DNA of 64,000 bases from an uncultured Candidatus Saccharibacteria bacterium (lineage in GTDB: Bacteria > Patescibacteriota > Saccharimonadia > Saccharimonadales > Saccharimonadaceae): assembly GCA_958399925.1 (NCBI GenBank), contig CATXOC010000001.1:124001-188000 (forward strand), given 5' to 3'. Shown piece after piece: positions 1 through 9,488 of this stretch; position 1 is the stretch's first letter, and each line of letters opens with the position of its first letter. The notes under the pieces are model-generated. The model was not told where the DNA came from, did no database searches, and saw only the letters and a list, made by a program, of their open reading frames with translations. A program made the translations under genes and the position numbers.

Positions 1-1200
1 TTAATCAAGCAGCTAAAAACAGCTAATCCTGAGATTGCCGATCCTAAACTGCAATTCAATACCCACAAAGGAAAACCACAGCACGTAATTAGCGACGATG
101 ACGATGTTGTAGTAATCGACGAACCAGCTTCTACAAAGTCAAAATCAACTAGCAACCCGTTCAAATCAGGTAGATTTCTTAGTCATCTAAACCCTAACTA
201 TACTTTCGACAATTTTATTGTTGGTCGTTGCAACGATTTAGCCTACGCTACCGCCCAGGCAGCTGCCAAGAATCCTGGACAACGCTACAATCCAGTATTT
301 ATTTACGGTGGCGTAGGTCTAGGTAAGACTCATCTAATTCAAGCTATTGGCAACGGTATTCTAAAAAACTACCCTACCAAAAAGGTTCTATATACTACAA
401 CAGAAGATTTTGTAAATGACTTCGTCAAGCATCTACGCAACAAGACTCCAGAAGAGTTCACGAAAAAATATCGCGAAGTCGATGCGCTAATCGTTGATGA
501 TATCCAGTTTATTGCAGGCAAAAAGGCCAACCAGGAAGCCTTCTTTAACACGTTCAATGCTTTGCAACAAGCTAACAAACAGATTGTTCTAAGCTCCGAT
601 CGACCGCCCGCCGAAATTCCTACTCTGGATGATCGTATGCGTAGTCGTTTTCAGATGGGCATGACTATTGACGTTAGTTTACCAGACTACGAAACGCGCG
701 TCGCTATTATTGAAACCAAAGCTGCTTTAATCGGTACTGTAGAATTACCGCGCGAAACTGCTGAATACATCGCCAACGAAGTACGTACTAATGTGCGCGA
801 GCTCGAAGGAGCACTTAACCAGATCATGGCCTACGCCGAAATGCAGAATGTCGTACCGACGGTAGAATTTACTTCACAAATTCTAACAAGTGCACGCCCA
901 AGCCAAACTAAGCACCTATCCGCCCGCCAAGTTATCGAAAAAACCGCTAAGCACTTTGACCTTAAAGTAACCGAGATTAAATCTGCTAGCCGCAGCGCCA
1001 ATATTATTTTGCCGCGGCAAATTGCTATGTATCTACTACGCACCGAACTTCACCTTAGCTATCCACAAATTGCTCGCGAGCTCGGCCGTGGCGATCATAC
1101 TACTGCTATGCACGCTATCAAGAAAATCGAAGGCAAGATCAAGCTCGACGCCATTATCCGCGAAGAAGTATCATCTGTTAAAGGAGATCTTTATGCCTAA
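1..1200 (+). CDS. dnaA: Chromosomal replication initiator DnaA (5' partial)
   Basis: Initiator ATPase that binds DnaA boxes at oriC, opens the duplex and recruits the helicase. Reading frame 1 is open from the first base, so the N-terminal helicase-interaction domain is cut by the window edge. Visible are the linker, the AAA+ domain with Walker A GGVGLGKTH (about 307-333) and Walker B LIVDDIQF (about 487-510), sensor residues near SSDRPP (592-609), and the C-terminal helix-turn-helix domain with the DnaA signature GRGDHTTAMHA (about 1084-1116). It is followed by an origin-like spacer and dnaN, the classic origin gene order. Identification is essentially certain; only the start is missing. Confidence 0.98.
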   Translation, partial: LIKQLKTANPEIADPKLQFNTHKGKPQHVISDDDDVVVIDEPASTKSKSTSNPFKSGRFLSHLNPNYTFDNFIVGRCNDLAYATAQAAAKNPGQRYNPVFIYGGVGLGKTHLIQAIGNGILKNYPTKKVLYTTTEDFVNDFVKHLRNKTPEEFTKKYREVDALIVDDIQFIAGKKANQEAFFNTFNALQQANKQIVLSSDRPPAEIPTLDDRMRSRFQMGMTIDVSLPDYETRVAIIETKAALIGTVELPRETAEYIANEVRTNVRELEGALNQIMAYAEMQNVVPTVEFTSQILTSARPSQTKHLSARQVIEKTAKHFDLKVTEIKSASRSANIILPRQIAMYLLRTELHLSYPQIARELGRGDHTTAMHAIKKIEGKIKLDAIIREEVSSVKGDLYA

Positions 1201-1476
1201 TACCTTATCAGATGTAGCACCTGTGCATAACATGTTCACAACTTGTGGCTATACTATGGGAAAAGTTGTGCGCTATTTTAATGACATGTGGGTAAAACTA
1301 GATGTACATCCGAAGTGGTGTATAAAACCTGCTAAAAAAGCACAATTAACCCACATCACTAAACACATAGAATCCACAGCCAATAGGCATCATTCACCCC
1401 ATATATACACTGATTTATCCACAGTTTCCACAGCACTTATTATTACTACGATTATTTATATAATAAAGGAGGATTT
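1201..1476. other. oriC: Putative replication origin (oriC) between dnaA and dnaN
   Basis: A 276-bp non-coding spacer in the usual oriC position. It contains an exact DnaA box TTATCCACA at 1415-1423, a second close match on the other strand (TGTGCATAA, 1222-1230, reading TTATGCACA) and a one-mismatch copy at 1287-1295 (reading TTACCCACA). Weaker CCACA-ending elements lie at 1347-1355, 1370-1378 and 1424-1432. The dnaN-proximal end (about 1437-1467) is very A/T rich and is a plausible unwinding element. An open frame crossing this region (1022-1480) has no coding character and overlaps dnaA in another frame. Confidence 0.75.
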
Positions 1477-2565
1477 ATGAAACTTACTGTTCCACAGAAT
1501 GAACTATCTAAAGCACTTAACACAGTTTCACGTACAGCTAAAGCTCAGCCAGGACAACCCCTTCTAGCAAATGTACTACTGCGTACTGACGATACGAAGT
1601 TGATTGTAGCAGCTACTAATTTAGAAGTAGTTATAGTTGATACTATTGGTGCAAAGGTCGAAGAGCAAGGTGCCATTACGGTGCCAGCTAAACTATTAAC
1701 AGAATTTGTGAACAACTTGCCGAAGACTAACATAGATATCAAAACAGAAGAAAATCGCATTAAGATTACAGCTGGTGGCTACAAATCGACCATAAATTCG
1801 CAAAAAGCTGATGATTACCCTGCCATACCAGAATCTAATGAGAACAGTCAGTTCACTGTCTCTAGTGATTTACTGCGATCAGCTATTTCAGAAACAGTGT
1901 TGGTTACCAGCGCAGATACAACGCGGCCAATTTTAACGGGTGTATATTTTCACACGGTTGATGGCGTGCTGTATTTAGCGGCAACCGATGGTTATCGTTT
2001 AGCAGAGCGTAGAGTTATGGCGCTTGAAGACGAAGTTGATATGATTGTACCCGCAGATGCTCTGCAGGATGTTATACGAATTGCAGCAAACGCCAACGAA
2101 GTAACCGTAAAATACAGCGACGACCAGATCAGCTTCATTGCTGATGAGGCCAGGATAACTTCACGTTTGATTGACGGTAAATATATTTCGTATCGTCAGC
2201 TAATTCCTACTGATACAACCTTTAAGATACAGACCGATCGCGATGAATTTATAAAAATCGTGAAAGTAGCTGAGCTGTTTGCTAGAGAGTCGGCTGGTAC
2301 AGTAATAATAGAAAGCAAAGCAGATACCAGTGAACTTGCTGTGCGGTCGATCACCTCACAGATGGGTGACAATATATCGAGTATTGATGCAGATATCCAG
2401 GGCGGTGATTCAATGGTTAGTGTAAACTCAAAGTTCCTGTTAGATGCACTCAATTGTATTAAGGGCGAAAAAATTACAATACGTTACAACGGTAAAATGT
2501 CTCCTGTCTTATTGATGGGTGACGATGATATATATAAGCACATTGTAATGCCGGTTAAATCGTAA
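1477..2565 (+). CDS. dnaN: DNA polymerase III beta subunit (sliding clamp)
   Basis: Ring-shaped processivity clamp for the replicative polymerase. The 362-residue length fits the family (about 365-380) and the sequence shows the three consecutive clamp domains, including the ATDGYRLAERR stretch in the middle domain and the typical C-terminus ending in MPVKS. The start is fixed by a strong Shine-Dalgarno AAAGGAGG at 1465-1472. It follows the origin spacer after dnaA, and its stop overlaps the recF start by one base (TAATG), so the two are translationally coupled. Confidence 0.98.
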   Translation: MKLTVPQNELSKALNTVSRTAKAQPGQPLLANVLLRTDDTKLIVAATNLEVVIVDTIGAKVEEQGAITVPAKLLTEFVNNLPKTNIDIKTEENRIKITAGGYKSTINSQKADDYPAIPESNENSQFTVSSDLLRSAISETVLVTSADTTRPILTGVYFHTVDGVLYLAATDGYRLAERRVMALEDEVDMIVPADALQDVIRIAANANEVTVKYSDDQISFIADEARITSRLIDGKYISYRQLIPTDTTFKIQTDRDEFIKIVKVAELFARESAGTVIIESKADTSELAVRSITSQMGDNISSIDADIQGGDSMVSVNSKFLLDALNCIKGEKITIRYNGKMSPVLLMGDDDIYKHIVMPVKS

Positions 2566-3578
2566 TGATTCAACGTTTAGCACTGTATAATTTTCGCTCC
2601 CATCGGTCTTATGCCGTAGATTTTCAGCCCGGTATGAATATCATAACTGGGCCGAATGGTTGTGGTAAGACCACTATATTGGAGGCAATTTATATCACGC
2701 TAACTGGCAAGAGTTGGCGATCGAATTTTGACGAAATTATTCACCGCCCTATTACAGATGTGGATAACTGGTGGAAAATTGATCTAACTGTGGACAATGA
2801 ACTGCGCACGGTTAAATATATTCATCAACAAAAAGAATTTATTATAGATAGCAAATCTTTCAAGCGTCTGTCGTCTCAGCGTAAGTTACCGGTGGTGCTA
2901 TTCGAGCCAAATGACATGCAGCTACTTTATGGGTCACCCAAACGCCGTCGGGATTTTTTGGACCGCATGATCAATGTAATCATTCCTAATCATCAATCTG
3001 ATGTAAACAAGTTTGAGAGAGTGCTGCGGCAACGCAATAATCTAATTAAACAAGACGAAGTGCGAGCTGATGAATTGTTGGTTTGGGATATTCAGTTTGC
3101 AGAGCTATCTAGTCGTATATCAGAGCGTCGATCGCGGTTCGTAAGTAGACTTAATAGGACACTCAACGATAAATATCGCGAGATTGCCAGTATAGATGAC
3201 GCGGTAAAGCTGCAATTTATTAATGGCGCACCAGTTGCACAGTCTGCTATTCTAAAAGCACTAACGATAGCATACGACGGCGTAACACCAGTTGGTGCAC
3301 AGAAAGATGATTTTAAGTTTATTTTTAACGGCAAGGACTCTAAATTAAACGCTTCAAGAGGCGAGAACCGTACAACATTGTTTGCCTTGTTGGCTGTTAT
3401 AGTCGACACAGTGCGTGAAAGTCTGGGTCAAGCTTATGTTCTGTTGGATGATGTTGACTCGGAGCTAGACGAGGTGCACCGCCATAATTTATATTCGACC
3501 AGTAGTTTTACGGTAGATACAATTGCGACCACACTAACTTATAGTGGATCGCAGTGTCATCATATTGAGATTGGCTAA
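2565..3578 (+). CDS. recF: DNA replication and repair protein RecF
   Basis: SMC-like ATPase that loads RecA at gapped DNA with RecO and RecR. Walker A GPNGCGKTT is at residues 29-37, the ABC-type signature SRGENRT is near residue 264, and the Walker B/D-loop YVLLDDVDSELD is near 292-303. At 337 residues it is slightly shorter than usual (about 360-370). The start overlaps the dnaN stop by one base. The 3' end overlaps the convergent ABC permease gene by four bases, so no terminator separates them. Confidence 0.95.
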   Translation: MIQRLALYNFRSHRSYAVDFQPGMNIITGPNGCGKTTILEAIYITLTGKSWRSNFDEIIHRPITDVDNWWKIDLTVDNELRTVKYIHQQKEFIIDSKSFKRLSSQRKLPVVLFEPNDMQLLYGSPKRRRDFLDRMINVIIPNHQSDVNKFERVLRQRNNLIKQDEVRADELLVWDIQFAELSSRISERRSRFVSRLNRTLNDKYREIASIDDAVKLQFINGAPVAQSAILKALTIAYDGVTPVGAQKDDFKFIFNGKDSKLNASRGENRTTLFALLAVIVDTVRESLGQAYVLLDDVDSELDEVHRHNLYSTSSFTVDTIATTLTYSGSQCHHIEIG

Positions 3579-4762
3579 GTTAGCTGACGCAGTGCTGTGA
3601 TAATGTCGCCCCTGGCGGCGCGATAAGCTGGGTAGATGCCGGCTAGTGTGCCAATAATTACTGGTAGCAGGAAGCCTGCTAAAATTGCTGACCAGCTGAA
3701 GACTATATCGAATGACATCGTAAATGTTATAACGAATGCTATCAAATAGGCAAAAACTAGTCCGACAATACCACCACGTAAAGCAATGATTAGTGACTCC
3801 ACTAGAAATTGACTTAAAATATCATGCGTTGTGGCGCCGACAGCCTTGCGGATGCCGATTTCGCGCCGACGCTCTGTTACGGTTACTAGCATAACGTTAG
3901 CAATGGCGATGATACTAGTTAATAGTACTACACCTGCAAACACCGCCGCAGCCACACTGATTGTATATATTAGCTGGGTTAGCTGACTAGATATATCAGC
4001 GGTAGTAAACATGGTGTATTCGCCGCTATCGCTATGTTTGCGGTTTAGTGTAGTAGCGATTTCCTTACGAGTATCGCTAATATTTTTATGTGGATTAGTT
4101 GCAACAATCTGGCTAATCTTGTTTGACTTTGTTAATTCCTGGCCATTGCTTAATGATATAAATGCTGATTGATTTATATCATAGCCTAAAATCGGTAGTG
4201 GTTGATGAACCTTGTCGACGATGCCAACAACGGTAAACTTCTGCCCTTTAATGGTAACAACCTCGTTCTTGGGAGATTCGGTGCCTATTAACTTGTGCGC
4301 TAGATTGTAGCCTAGAATTACCCAATTTTTGCCGCTATCTTCGGCACTGAACCAACTGCCACTAAGCATTTTTAGCTGGAATATTTTGTGATAGTTGGTG
4401 CTGGTCGCGGCAACGTTGACGTTGTCCAGTGTACGATCTTCGATTTTTAGTCTGCTATTAATTAACAACGAACTGCTTAGATTGATATCGTCATCGATCT
4501 TACTGATACTCTCGAGGTCTTTGTTGTTTAGTGTGTCGGCTGGTTTATGGATAAAAGAGCTACTACCATCGTTGCCATTAATTAATATTGATTTGTCGGG
4601 TAGACTTTGTAACTGTTTTTGTAGGCTGTGTTTAGCACTGTCGCCTATTATTAGAATTAACGAAACTAGAAATACTCCTAGCATTACTCCACTGGCAGCC
4701 AACAGAGAGCGTGCCTTGTGCTGCTTTAAGCTATCAGACGCTAGATGAATAGATAATAACAT
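3575..4762 (-). CDS. MacB/FtsX-type ABC transporter permease
   Basis: Membrane subunit of an ABC exporter of the MacB/LolE type. The 395 residues have the family layout: one N-terminal membrane segment (about 20-42), a large extracytoplasmic MacB periplasmic-core-like domain (about 43-265), then three C-terminal membrane segments containing the FtsX motif region (ERRREIGIRKAVGAT, about 298-312). The start codon overlaps the stop of the upstream ATPase gene by one base (TAATG), so they form a coupled two-gene operon. No membrane-fusion or outer-membrane partner is visible, as expected for a single-membrane cell. Substrate unknown; antimicrobial-peptide or lipoprotein export are family possibilities. 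Confidence 0.9.
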   Translation of the reverse strand: MLLSIHLASDSLKQHKARSLLAASGVMLGVFLVSLILIIGDSAKHSLQKQLQSLPDKSILINGNDGSSSFIHKPADTLNNKDLESISKIDDDINLSSSLLINSRLKIEDRTLDNVNVAATSTNYHKIFQLKMLSGSWFSAEDSGKNWVILGYNLAHKLIGTESPKNEVVTIKGQKFTVVGIVDKVHQPLPILGYDINQSAFISLSNGQELTKSNKISQIVATNPHKNISDTRKEIATTLNRKHSDSGEYTMFTTADISSQLTQLIYTISVAAAVFAGVVLLTSIIAIANVMLVTVTERRREIGIRKAVGATTHDILSQFLVESLIIALRGGIVGLVFAYLIAFVITFTMSFDIVFSWSAILAGFLLPVIIGTLAGIYPAYRAARGDIITALRQLT

Positions 4763-5634
4763 TATTTAGTCCTCCTAATGCGACGCTTGTATCGACGATT
4801 TTTCTCGCGTCGGTGCGTTGATATAGTGCGCTTGGTTACGCGGAAGGCGGCTGTTTCGGTTAGTTCTTCATCGCGATCAATGCGACCGTCCTTCATGTTA
4901 ATAACACGACTAGCATACTTTAATAGATCAGGGTTATGCGTAACCATCAGAATGGTATTACCAGTGCGGTGTAAGCGAGTAAGTTCCTGCATAATAATGT
5001 CGCTATTCCGTGAATCAAGGTTACCAGTTGGCTCGTCGGCTAAAATGATCTGTGGTGCATTAATTAGAGCACGCGCAATAGCGACGCGTTGCATTTGACC
5101 ACCAGATAGCTGGTTAGGCATGTAGTATTCACGCAGGGCTAAGCCAAAGGTCTTTAGTAGTTCACTGGCACGTTCGAGGCTCTTGTAGCTCCAACCACGA
5201 CGATAATACAGTGGTAACACCACATTCTCTAGGACGGTCAGATTAGACACCAGATTGAAGTTCTGAAAAATAAAACCGATTTTACTATTGCGAATGCGAG
5301 CTTTGCGGTTTTCGCTAAATCGTTCGACATTGCGGCCATTGAATAGGTATTCACCCGAATCGGGTTTTTCTAATAGTCCAAGTGTGTTTAGTAGTGTTGT
5401 CTTGCCGCAGCCCGATGGTCCCATAATGGCAACAAACTCGCCGCGCTGGATCTCTAGATCAACATCGTCCAATGCGCATGTAGCCTGGTCGGTTAGGCCG
5501 AACCGCTTTGAAATGTGGGATAATTTAATAATTGGCATCGGATCATTAGGCGACGCAAATAAAACGCCCTGATCAGATGCTGGTTTACTGTAAGCATTCC
5601 TAATATTGGCTTTTGTTTTTTTCTCACCACTCAT
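4762..5634 (-). CDS. MacB/LolD-type ABC transporter ATP-binding protein
   Basis: ATPase partner of the downstream permease. Walker A GPSGCGKTT is at 72-80, the Q-loop near Q124, the signature LSGGQMQR at 176-183, Walker B IILADE at 196-201 and an H-loop VTHNPDL near 230. Two features exceed the usual 220-230 residue LolD domain: about 33 extra N-terminal residues and a strongly basic C-terminal tail (about 260-290, rich in Arg/Lys). The first ATG is supported by an upstream promoter (TTGCAA at 5666-5671, 17-bp spacer, TATTAT at 5643-5648) whose -10 ends 8 bases before it, so the mRNA would be leaderless. An internal Met at residue 33 is the alternative start. Confidence 0.93.
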   Translation of the reverse strand: MSGEKKTKANIRNAYSKPASDQGVLFASPNDPMPIIKLSHISKRFGLTDQATCALDDVDLEIQRGEFVAIMGPSGCGKTTLLNTLGLLEKPDSGEYLFNGRNVERFSENRKARIRNSKIGFIFQNFNLVSNLTVLENVVLPLYYRRGWSYKSLERASELLKTFGLALREYYMPNQLSGGQMQRVAIARALINAPQIILADEPTGNLDSRNSDIIMQELTRLHRTGNTILMVTHNPDLLKYASRVINMKDGRIDRDEELTETAAFRVTKRTISTHRREKNRRYKRRIRRTK

Positions 5635-5642
5635 TGTTATAT

Positions 5643-5687
5643 ATAATAACCTGCTTTAGTCAGCTTTGCAATTGCTTATGCTATAAT
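5643..5687. promoter_or_regulatory. Divergent leaderless promoters, ABC exporter and PrgI operon
   Basis: Minus strand: -35 TTGCAA (5666-5671), 17 bp, -10 TATTAT (5643-5648), 8 bases to the ATPase ATG. Plus strand: extended -10 TGC-TATAAT (TATAAT 5682-5687), 8 bases to the PrgI ATG at 5696; no good -35 is seen. Neither gene has a Shine-Dalgarno sequence. Confidence 0.7.
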
Positions 5688-5695
5688 ATGGATAT

Positions 5696-6805
5696 ATGGC
5701 TGAGCATAAGGTGCCTCAGGATGTCGAAGCTGATGACAAGCTAATTGGGCCATTTAGTTTCAGGCAGTTTATATATCTGATGATCGCCTTTGGTGGGTGT
5801 GTAATGGCTTTCTTCTTGAGTCAGGCTAGTCCTGTGCTAGCAATCATACCAGCACCGATGGTGTTGTTTTTTGGTGTACTTGCTTTGCCCCTGCGTAAGG
5901 ATCAGCCGATGGAGGTATATCTAGCGGCGTTAATTAAATATTATTTTGGTGGTTCGCGAGTGCGGATTTGGGCGGCAGATGGCGAAGAGCCTAATGTTAC
6001 CATTAGCGCGCCTGAAACCGTGGAAGATCCGAAAACCAAGGAGCTAGCTGCTGATGAAGTATCGCGTCGGCTCTCTTTCTTAGCAAATATTACCGATACG
6101 CAGGGTTGGTCTACTAGGGGTTTTAGTGCCAGTATGAATCAGACTAACTTAAATGACGACTACGCTAGCGCCGCCCAAGATGCTTATGATGTTATGGACG
6201 ATAGTAATACCGTCCAGGTTGACAATATGTTAACTAAATCTGCACAAGATGTACGTAGTCGGGCAATGGCCAAGATGCGCGAAGCCTCGCAGCTTACTAA
6301 CGCTACACCACAGACTGCACCGGTTTATACACAACCTGTTCAGTCAAGTGTGCTAGCAAGCACACCTAGCACTGAGCCATCGGATTATTGGACTGCTCCT
6401 TTGCAAACCGCACAACTGCCAAATTACGCTTACCAGAATACCGCTAGCTACCAATCTCAATATATTCCACAAGCGCCAGCTCAACCAATCGCGCCTGTAC
6501 AACAGACTACATGGCAGACGGCGCAGCCTTCATCAGCACCAGTGCAGTATATGCCACCAACGACACCTCAACAGTCGCCTAATTTTACTGCATCTAAATC
6601 AGATGACGAGAACGTAATTACGGACGAGCTGTTGCGGAAAGTTGCGATGCATCGCGATGATGATGTACAGATTGACCGTAATACTAAAGTAATTAACCCC
6701 AACGGCGATGAATCTGCTATAATAGACAATAATAAAGATGAGCCTAATGGGCAAACCACTATAGGCGCATCTGATGGTAGCTTTATTGACATTAAATTTC
6801 ACTAA
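5696..6805 (+). CDS. PrgI family membrane protein
   Basis: The N-terminal ~70 residues match the PrgI family: a short polar lead with KLIGPFSFRQF, then two hydrophobic segments (about 26-47 and 50-67). PrgI proteins are inner-membrane components near VirB4 ATPases in conjugation-type secretion loci. The remaining ~280 residues are polar; residues about 200-305 are rich in Pro, Gln, Thr and Ala and look disordered, followed by a short acidic tail. A consensus -10 (5682-5687) ends 8 bases before the ATG and there is no Shine-Dalgarno, so the operon should start with a leaderless cistron. Next genes are a TraC N-domain protein and a VirB4 ATPase, supporting the assignment. Confidence 0.85.
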   Translation: MAEHKVPQDVEADDKLIGPFSFRQFIYLMIAFGGCVMAFFLSQASPVLAIIPAPMVLFFGVLALPLRKDQPMEVYLAALIKYYFGGSRVRIWAADGEEPNVTISAPETVEDPKTKELAADEVSRRLSFLANITDTQGWSTRGFSASMNQTNLNDDYASAAQDAYDVMDDSNTVQVDNMLTKSAQDVRSRAMAKMREASQLTNATPQTAPVYTQPVQSSVLASTPSTEPSDYWTAPLQTAQLPNYAYQNTASYQSQYIPQAPAQPIAPVQQTTWQTAQPSSAPVQYMPPTTPQQSPNFTASKSDDENVITDELLRKVAMHRDDDVQIDRNTKVINPNGDESAIIDNNKDEPNGQTTIGASDGSFIDIKFH

Positions 6806-6819
6806 GGATAAAACAGATA

Positions 6820-7653
6820 ATGCAATCTAACGTAGGACCAGTAACCAATCAGCCAACAGGAGCGTCACCAGCCAGCCAGCCTCAAGCTAGTGCGGCTACT
6901 GCGCCTGAGCAAGTCGCTCATAAAAATCCTACATCTACGCAGAATGCCCTGCGCTTCTCAGAGCTACGTGACAACATGGTCATTATGGCGGATGGTGATT
7001 TTCGTGCGGTAGTGGCGGCGCAATCAATTAACTTTGATTTGATGAGTGCACGTGAGCGCGATGGTATTGAGCTCAGCTATCAAGACTTTTTGAATTCCCT
7101 CACCTTTCCAATTCAGATCTATATTAAGTCAGAAAAGGTTGATATTGGACCGTATCTAAACAAGTTGCAAAATCTGCGTATGAATCAGGACAATATGCTA
7201 CTTGGTGTTCTAATGGATGACTATATTGCCTTTATTAACGCTCTGTCGCAAGAGGCAAATATTATGGATAAGAGTTTCTTTGTAGTGATCCCTTATATGA
7301 TTGGCGAAGAGCGCATGAAAGCAGGTGCTAGTTCTAGCGAGAAAGGCATTTTGGCATCACTGTTTACAGGTTCTGGTAGCTCGCAAAATAAAATTAAAGT
7401 ACCCGCCGAACAGTATCAACGTGCAAAGGATGAAATTAATAATCGGGTCAATGCAGTGATCGATGGTCTTAGCCAAGCAGGTATTCGCTCGGTACGTCTA
7501 AATACTAAGGAATTGGGTGAGCTATACTATAACATCTATAACCCAGACACTGCGATTAGGCAGCCAATTGGTGATTTTAAAAATTACACTCACTTAATGG
7601 TAACTAAGGGTCAAGGACAGGCAACTGTTAAGCCGTTAGGAGAAATGTGGTAA
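6820..7653 (+). CDS. VirB4/TraC N-terminal-domain-like protein
   Basis: 277 residues with a disordered Ala/Pro/Gln-rich start (about 1-42) and then a region resembling the N-terminal domain of TraC/VirB4 ATPases, including FLNSLTFPIQIYIKSEKVD (about 88-106), where VirB4 proteins carry a similar Phe-Pro-(hydrophobic) strand. It has no Walker motif, so it cannot be an ATPase alone. It sits between the PrgI gene and the VirB4 ATPase, and its stop overlaps the ATPase ATG (TAATG), implying coordinated production and probably a complex. An AAGGA at 6805-6809 may serve as ribosome-binding site. The family call rests on motif memory and context. Confidence 0.65.
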   Translation: MQSNVGPVTNQPTGASPASQPQASAATAPEQVAHKNPTSTQNALRFSELRDNMVIMADGDFRAVVAAQSINFDLMSARERDGIELSYQDFLNSLTFPIQIYIKSEKVDIGPYLNKLQNLRMNQDNMLLGVLMDDYIAFINALSQEANIMDKSFFVVIPYMIGEERMKAGASSSEKGILASLFTGSGSSQNKIKVPAEQYQRAKDEINNRVNAVIDGLSQAGIRSVRLNTKELGELYYNIYNPDTAIRQPIGDFKNYTHLMVTKGQGQATVKPLGEMW

Positions 7654-9488
7654 TGGCGAAGCGAAATAAGAAAGATCAGCAATCACAATTAGCGCAACAG
7701 CAGGCACGCGAGGCAGCTGATGTTGCAGACATTTATCATAAGGGCGTGATTACGATGCGCGACCTTGTGGCGCCAGCTAGTCTAGAGTTCAAGAGCAACT
7801 ATTTTATGTTAGGCACGCGTTACTGTCGTACGCTCTATGTGTATGGCTATCCTCGTTCAGTTTATACTGGCTGGCTGTCTTCGGTAATCAATTTGGATGA
7901 AGTGATCGATATCTCGATGTATATCTACCCAGTAGATTCGCAGGTCGTGATGAATAACTTGCAACGCAAGGTAACCCAGCTGGAAGCCTCGATGGAGGTT
8001 AATGCGGAACATGGCAAGATTCGTGACCCAGGGTTAGAGGCTGCTTATCAGGATGCTGAGGAATTGCGTGATAAACTTCAGTTAGGTTCAGAAAAGTTCT
8101 TCCGTTTCGGGCTGTATTTAACGCTGTCGGCAGGTAGCGAAGACGAATTAAAGTTTGTTACTCATAAGGTCGAGACGGTATTAGGTCAACAGATGGTGCT
8201 AACCAAGGCTGCTTCGGCGCAGCAAGAGCAAGGAATGAATTCGACTATCCCGCAATTTAGCGATGAGCTAAAAATTCGCCGTAATATGGATACTGGTGCG
8301 TTATCCACTACCTTCCCTTTTACCTCAGCTGACTTAACTCAGGATGACGGAATTTTATATGGAATTAATCTGCACAATAATGGCCTAGTAATTTTTGATC
8401 GGTATAGTTTGGAAAATGCCAATATGGTAGTGTTTGCAAAGTCTGGTGCAGGTAAATCGTTTACTGTGAAACTAGAGGCTTTGCGCTCAATGATGATGGG
8501 TGCCGATATTCTGATTATCGATCCAGAAAACGAGTATCAGAAACTATGTGATGCAGTTGGTGGCTCGTACATCCGTTTGAGCTTGAACAGTGATACACGT
8601 ATTAATCCATTCGATTTGCCGCGCGTTGTTGATAGTGATGATGGACAGGATACGGATGCTCTAAGAGCTAATCTAATTACTCTGCATGGGCTATTGCGCC
8701 AGATGTTGGGCGCTTCACAGGTGGCGGCCGACGGCACAACGGTCAATGTCTTGTCACCAGCAGAAGAAGCCGATCTTGACCAGGCATTAATTGATACTTA
8801 TGCTCGTGTTGGTATTACTTCTGATCCCTTGACTCACAATTCTACTCCACCTGTGATGTCTGATCTATATGATACTCTGGCGCACATGGGTGGTAATGGT
8901 CCGTCGCTCGCACAACGTTTACGTCAGTACACAACAGGTACTTTTGCTGGCATTTTCTCGCAGCAGTCAAATGTAAAGATTGATAATCATATGGTGGTCT
9001 TTAACATCCGTGATCTAGAAGATGAACTGCGACCGGTGGCAATGTATATCGTGCTGAATCACATTTGGAATAGAGTACGCACTGATCAACGTAAACGCAT
9101 GCTAATCGTTGATGAGGCTTGGCAGTTAATGAAGTATCCGGATAGTGCAAACTTTATGTTCAGCCTGGCTAAGCGTGCTCGTAAATATTATCTAGGACTG
9201 ACTACGATTACTCAGGACGTGGAGGATTTTATTTCTTCACCAATGGGTCGTGCTATTGTGGCTAACTCTTCTATTCAGCTGTTACTGAAGCAATCGCCTT
9301 CCGCAGTGGATGTTTTAGGTCAAGTATTCAAACTGACAGAAGAGGAATTAAAACGACTTTCAAACTTTCCTGTGGGTCAAGGTTTGTTCTTTGCTGGACA
9401 AAACCACGTACTGATTCAGATTATCGCATCAGAGACTGAGCAGTCGCTTATCACTACTAACCCACAGGCACAGCGAAAGGGTATATAA
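7653..9488 (+). CDS. VirB4/TraC-family type IV secretion ATPase
   Basis: AAA+/RecA-like ATPase that powers conjugation-type secretion. Walker A AKSGAGKSF is near residue 262, Walker B RMLIVDEAW near 482, and a TTITQDVEDF segment follows, all typical of VirB4/TraC. I use the ATG at 7653 rather than the GTG at 7647 because it overlaps the preceding stop (TAATG) and lies 9 bases after TTAGGAGA. That gives 611 residues, shorter than classical VirB4 (about 800) because much of the N-terminal domain appears in the preceding gene. No VirD4 coupling protein, relaxase or channel subunit is visible in the window, so the exported substrate and full machine are unknown. Confidence 0.9.
   Translation: MAKRNKKDQQSQLAQQQAREAADVADIYHKGVITMRDLVAPASLEFKSNYFMLGTRYCRTLYVYGYPRSVYTGWLSSVINLDEVIDISMYIYPVDSQVVMNNLQRKVTQLEASMEVNAEHGKIRDPGLEAAYQDAEELRDKLQLGSEKFFRFGLYLTLSAGSEDELKFVTHKVETVLGQQMVLTKAASAQQEQGMNSTIPQFSDELKIRRNMDTGALSTTFPFTSADLTQDDGILYGINLHNNGLVIFDRYSLENANMVVFAKSGAGKSFTVKLEALRSMMMGADILIIDPENEYQKLCDAVGGSYIRLSLNSDTRINPFDLPRVVDSDDGQDTDALRANLITLHGLLRQMLGASQVAADGTTVNVLSPAEEADLDQALIDTYARVGITSDPLTHNSTPPVMSDLYDTLAHMGGNGPSLAQRLRQYTTGTFAGIFSQQSNVKIDNHMVVFNIRDLEDELRPVAMYIVLNHIWNRVRTDQRKRMLIVDEAWQLMKYPDSANFMFSLAKRARKYYLGLTTITQDVEDFISSPMGRAIVANSSIQLLLKQSPSAVDVLGQVFKLTEEELKRLSNFPVGQGLFFAGQNHVLIQIIASETEQSLITTNPQAQRKGI

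Noticed and set aside
1022..1480. 152-residue open frame across the dnaA end and the dnaA-dnaN spacer
   Set aside because: Overlaps dnaA in another frame, then runs through the DnaA-box region; composition is not protein-like and no ribosome-binding site fits.
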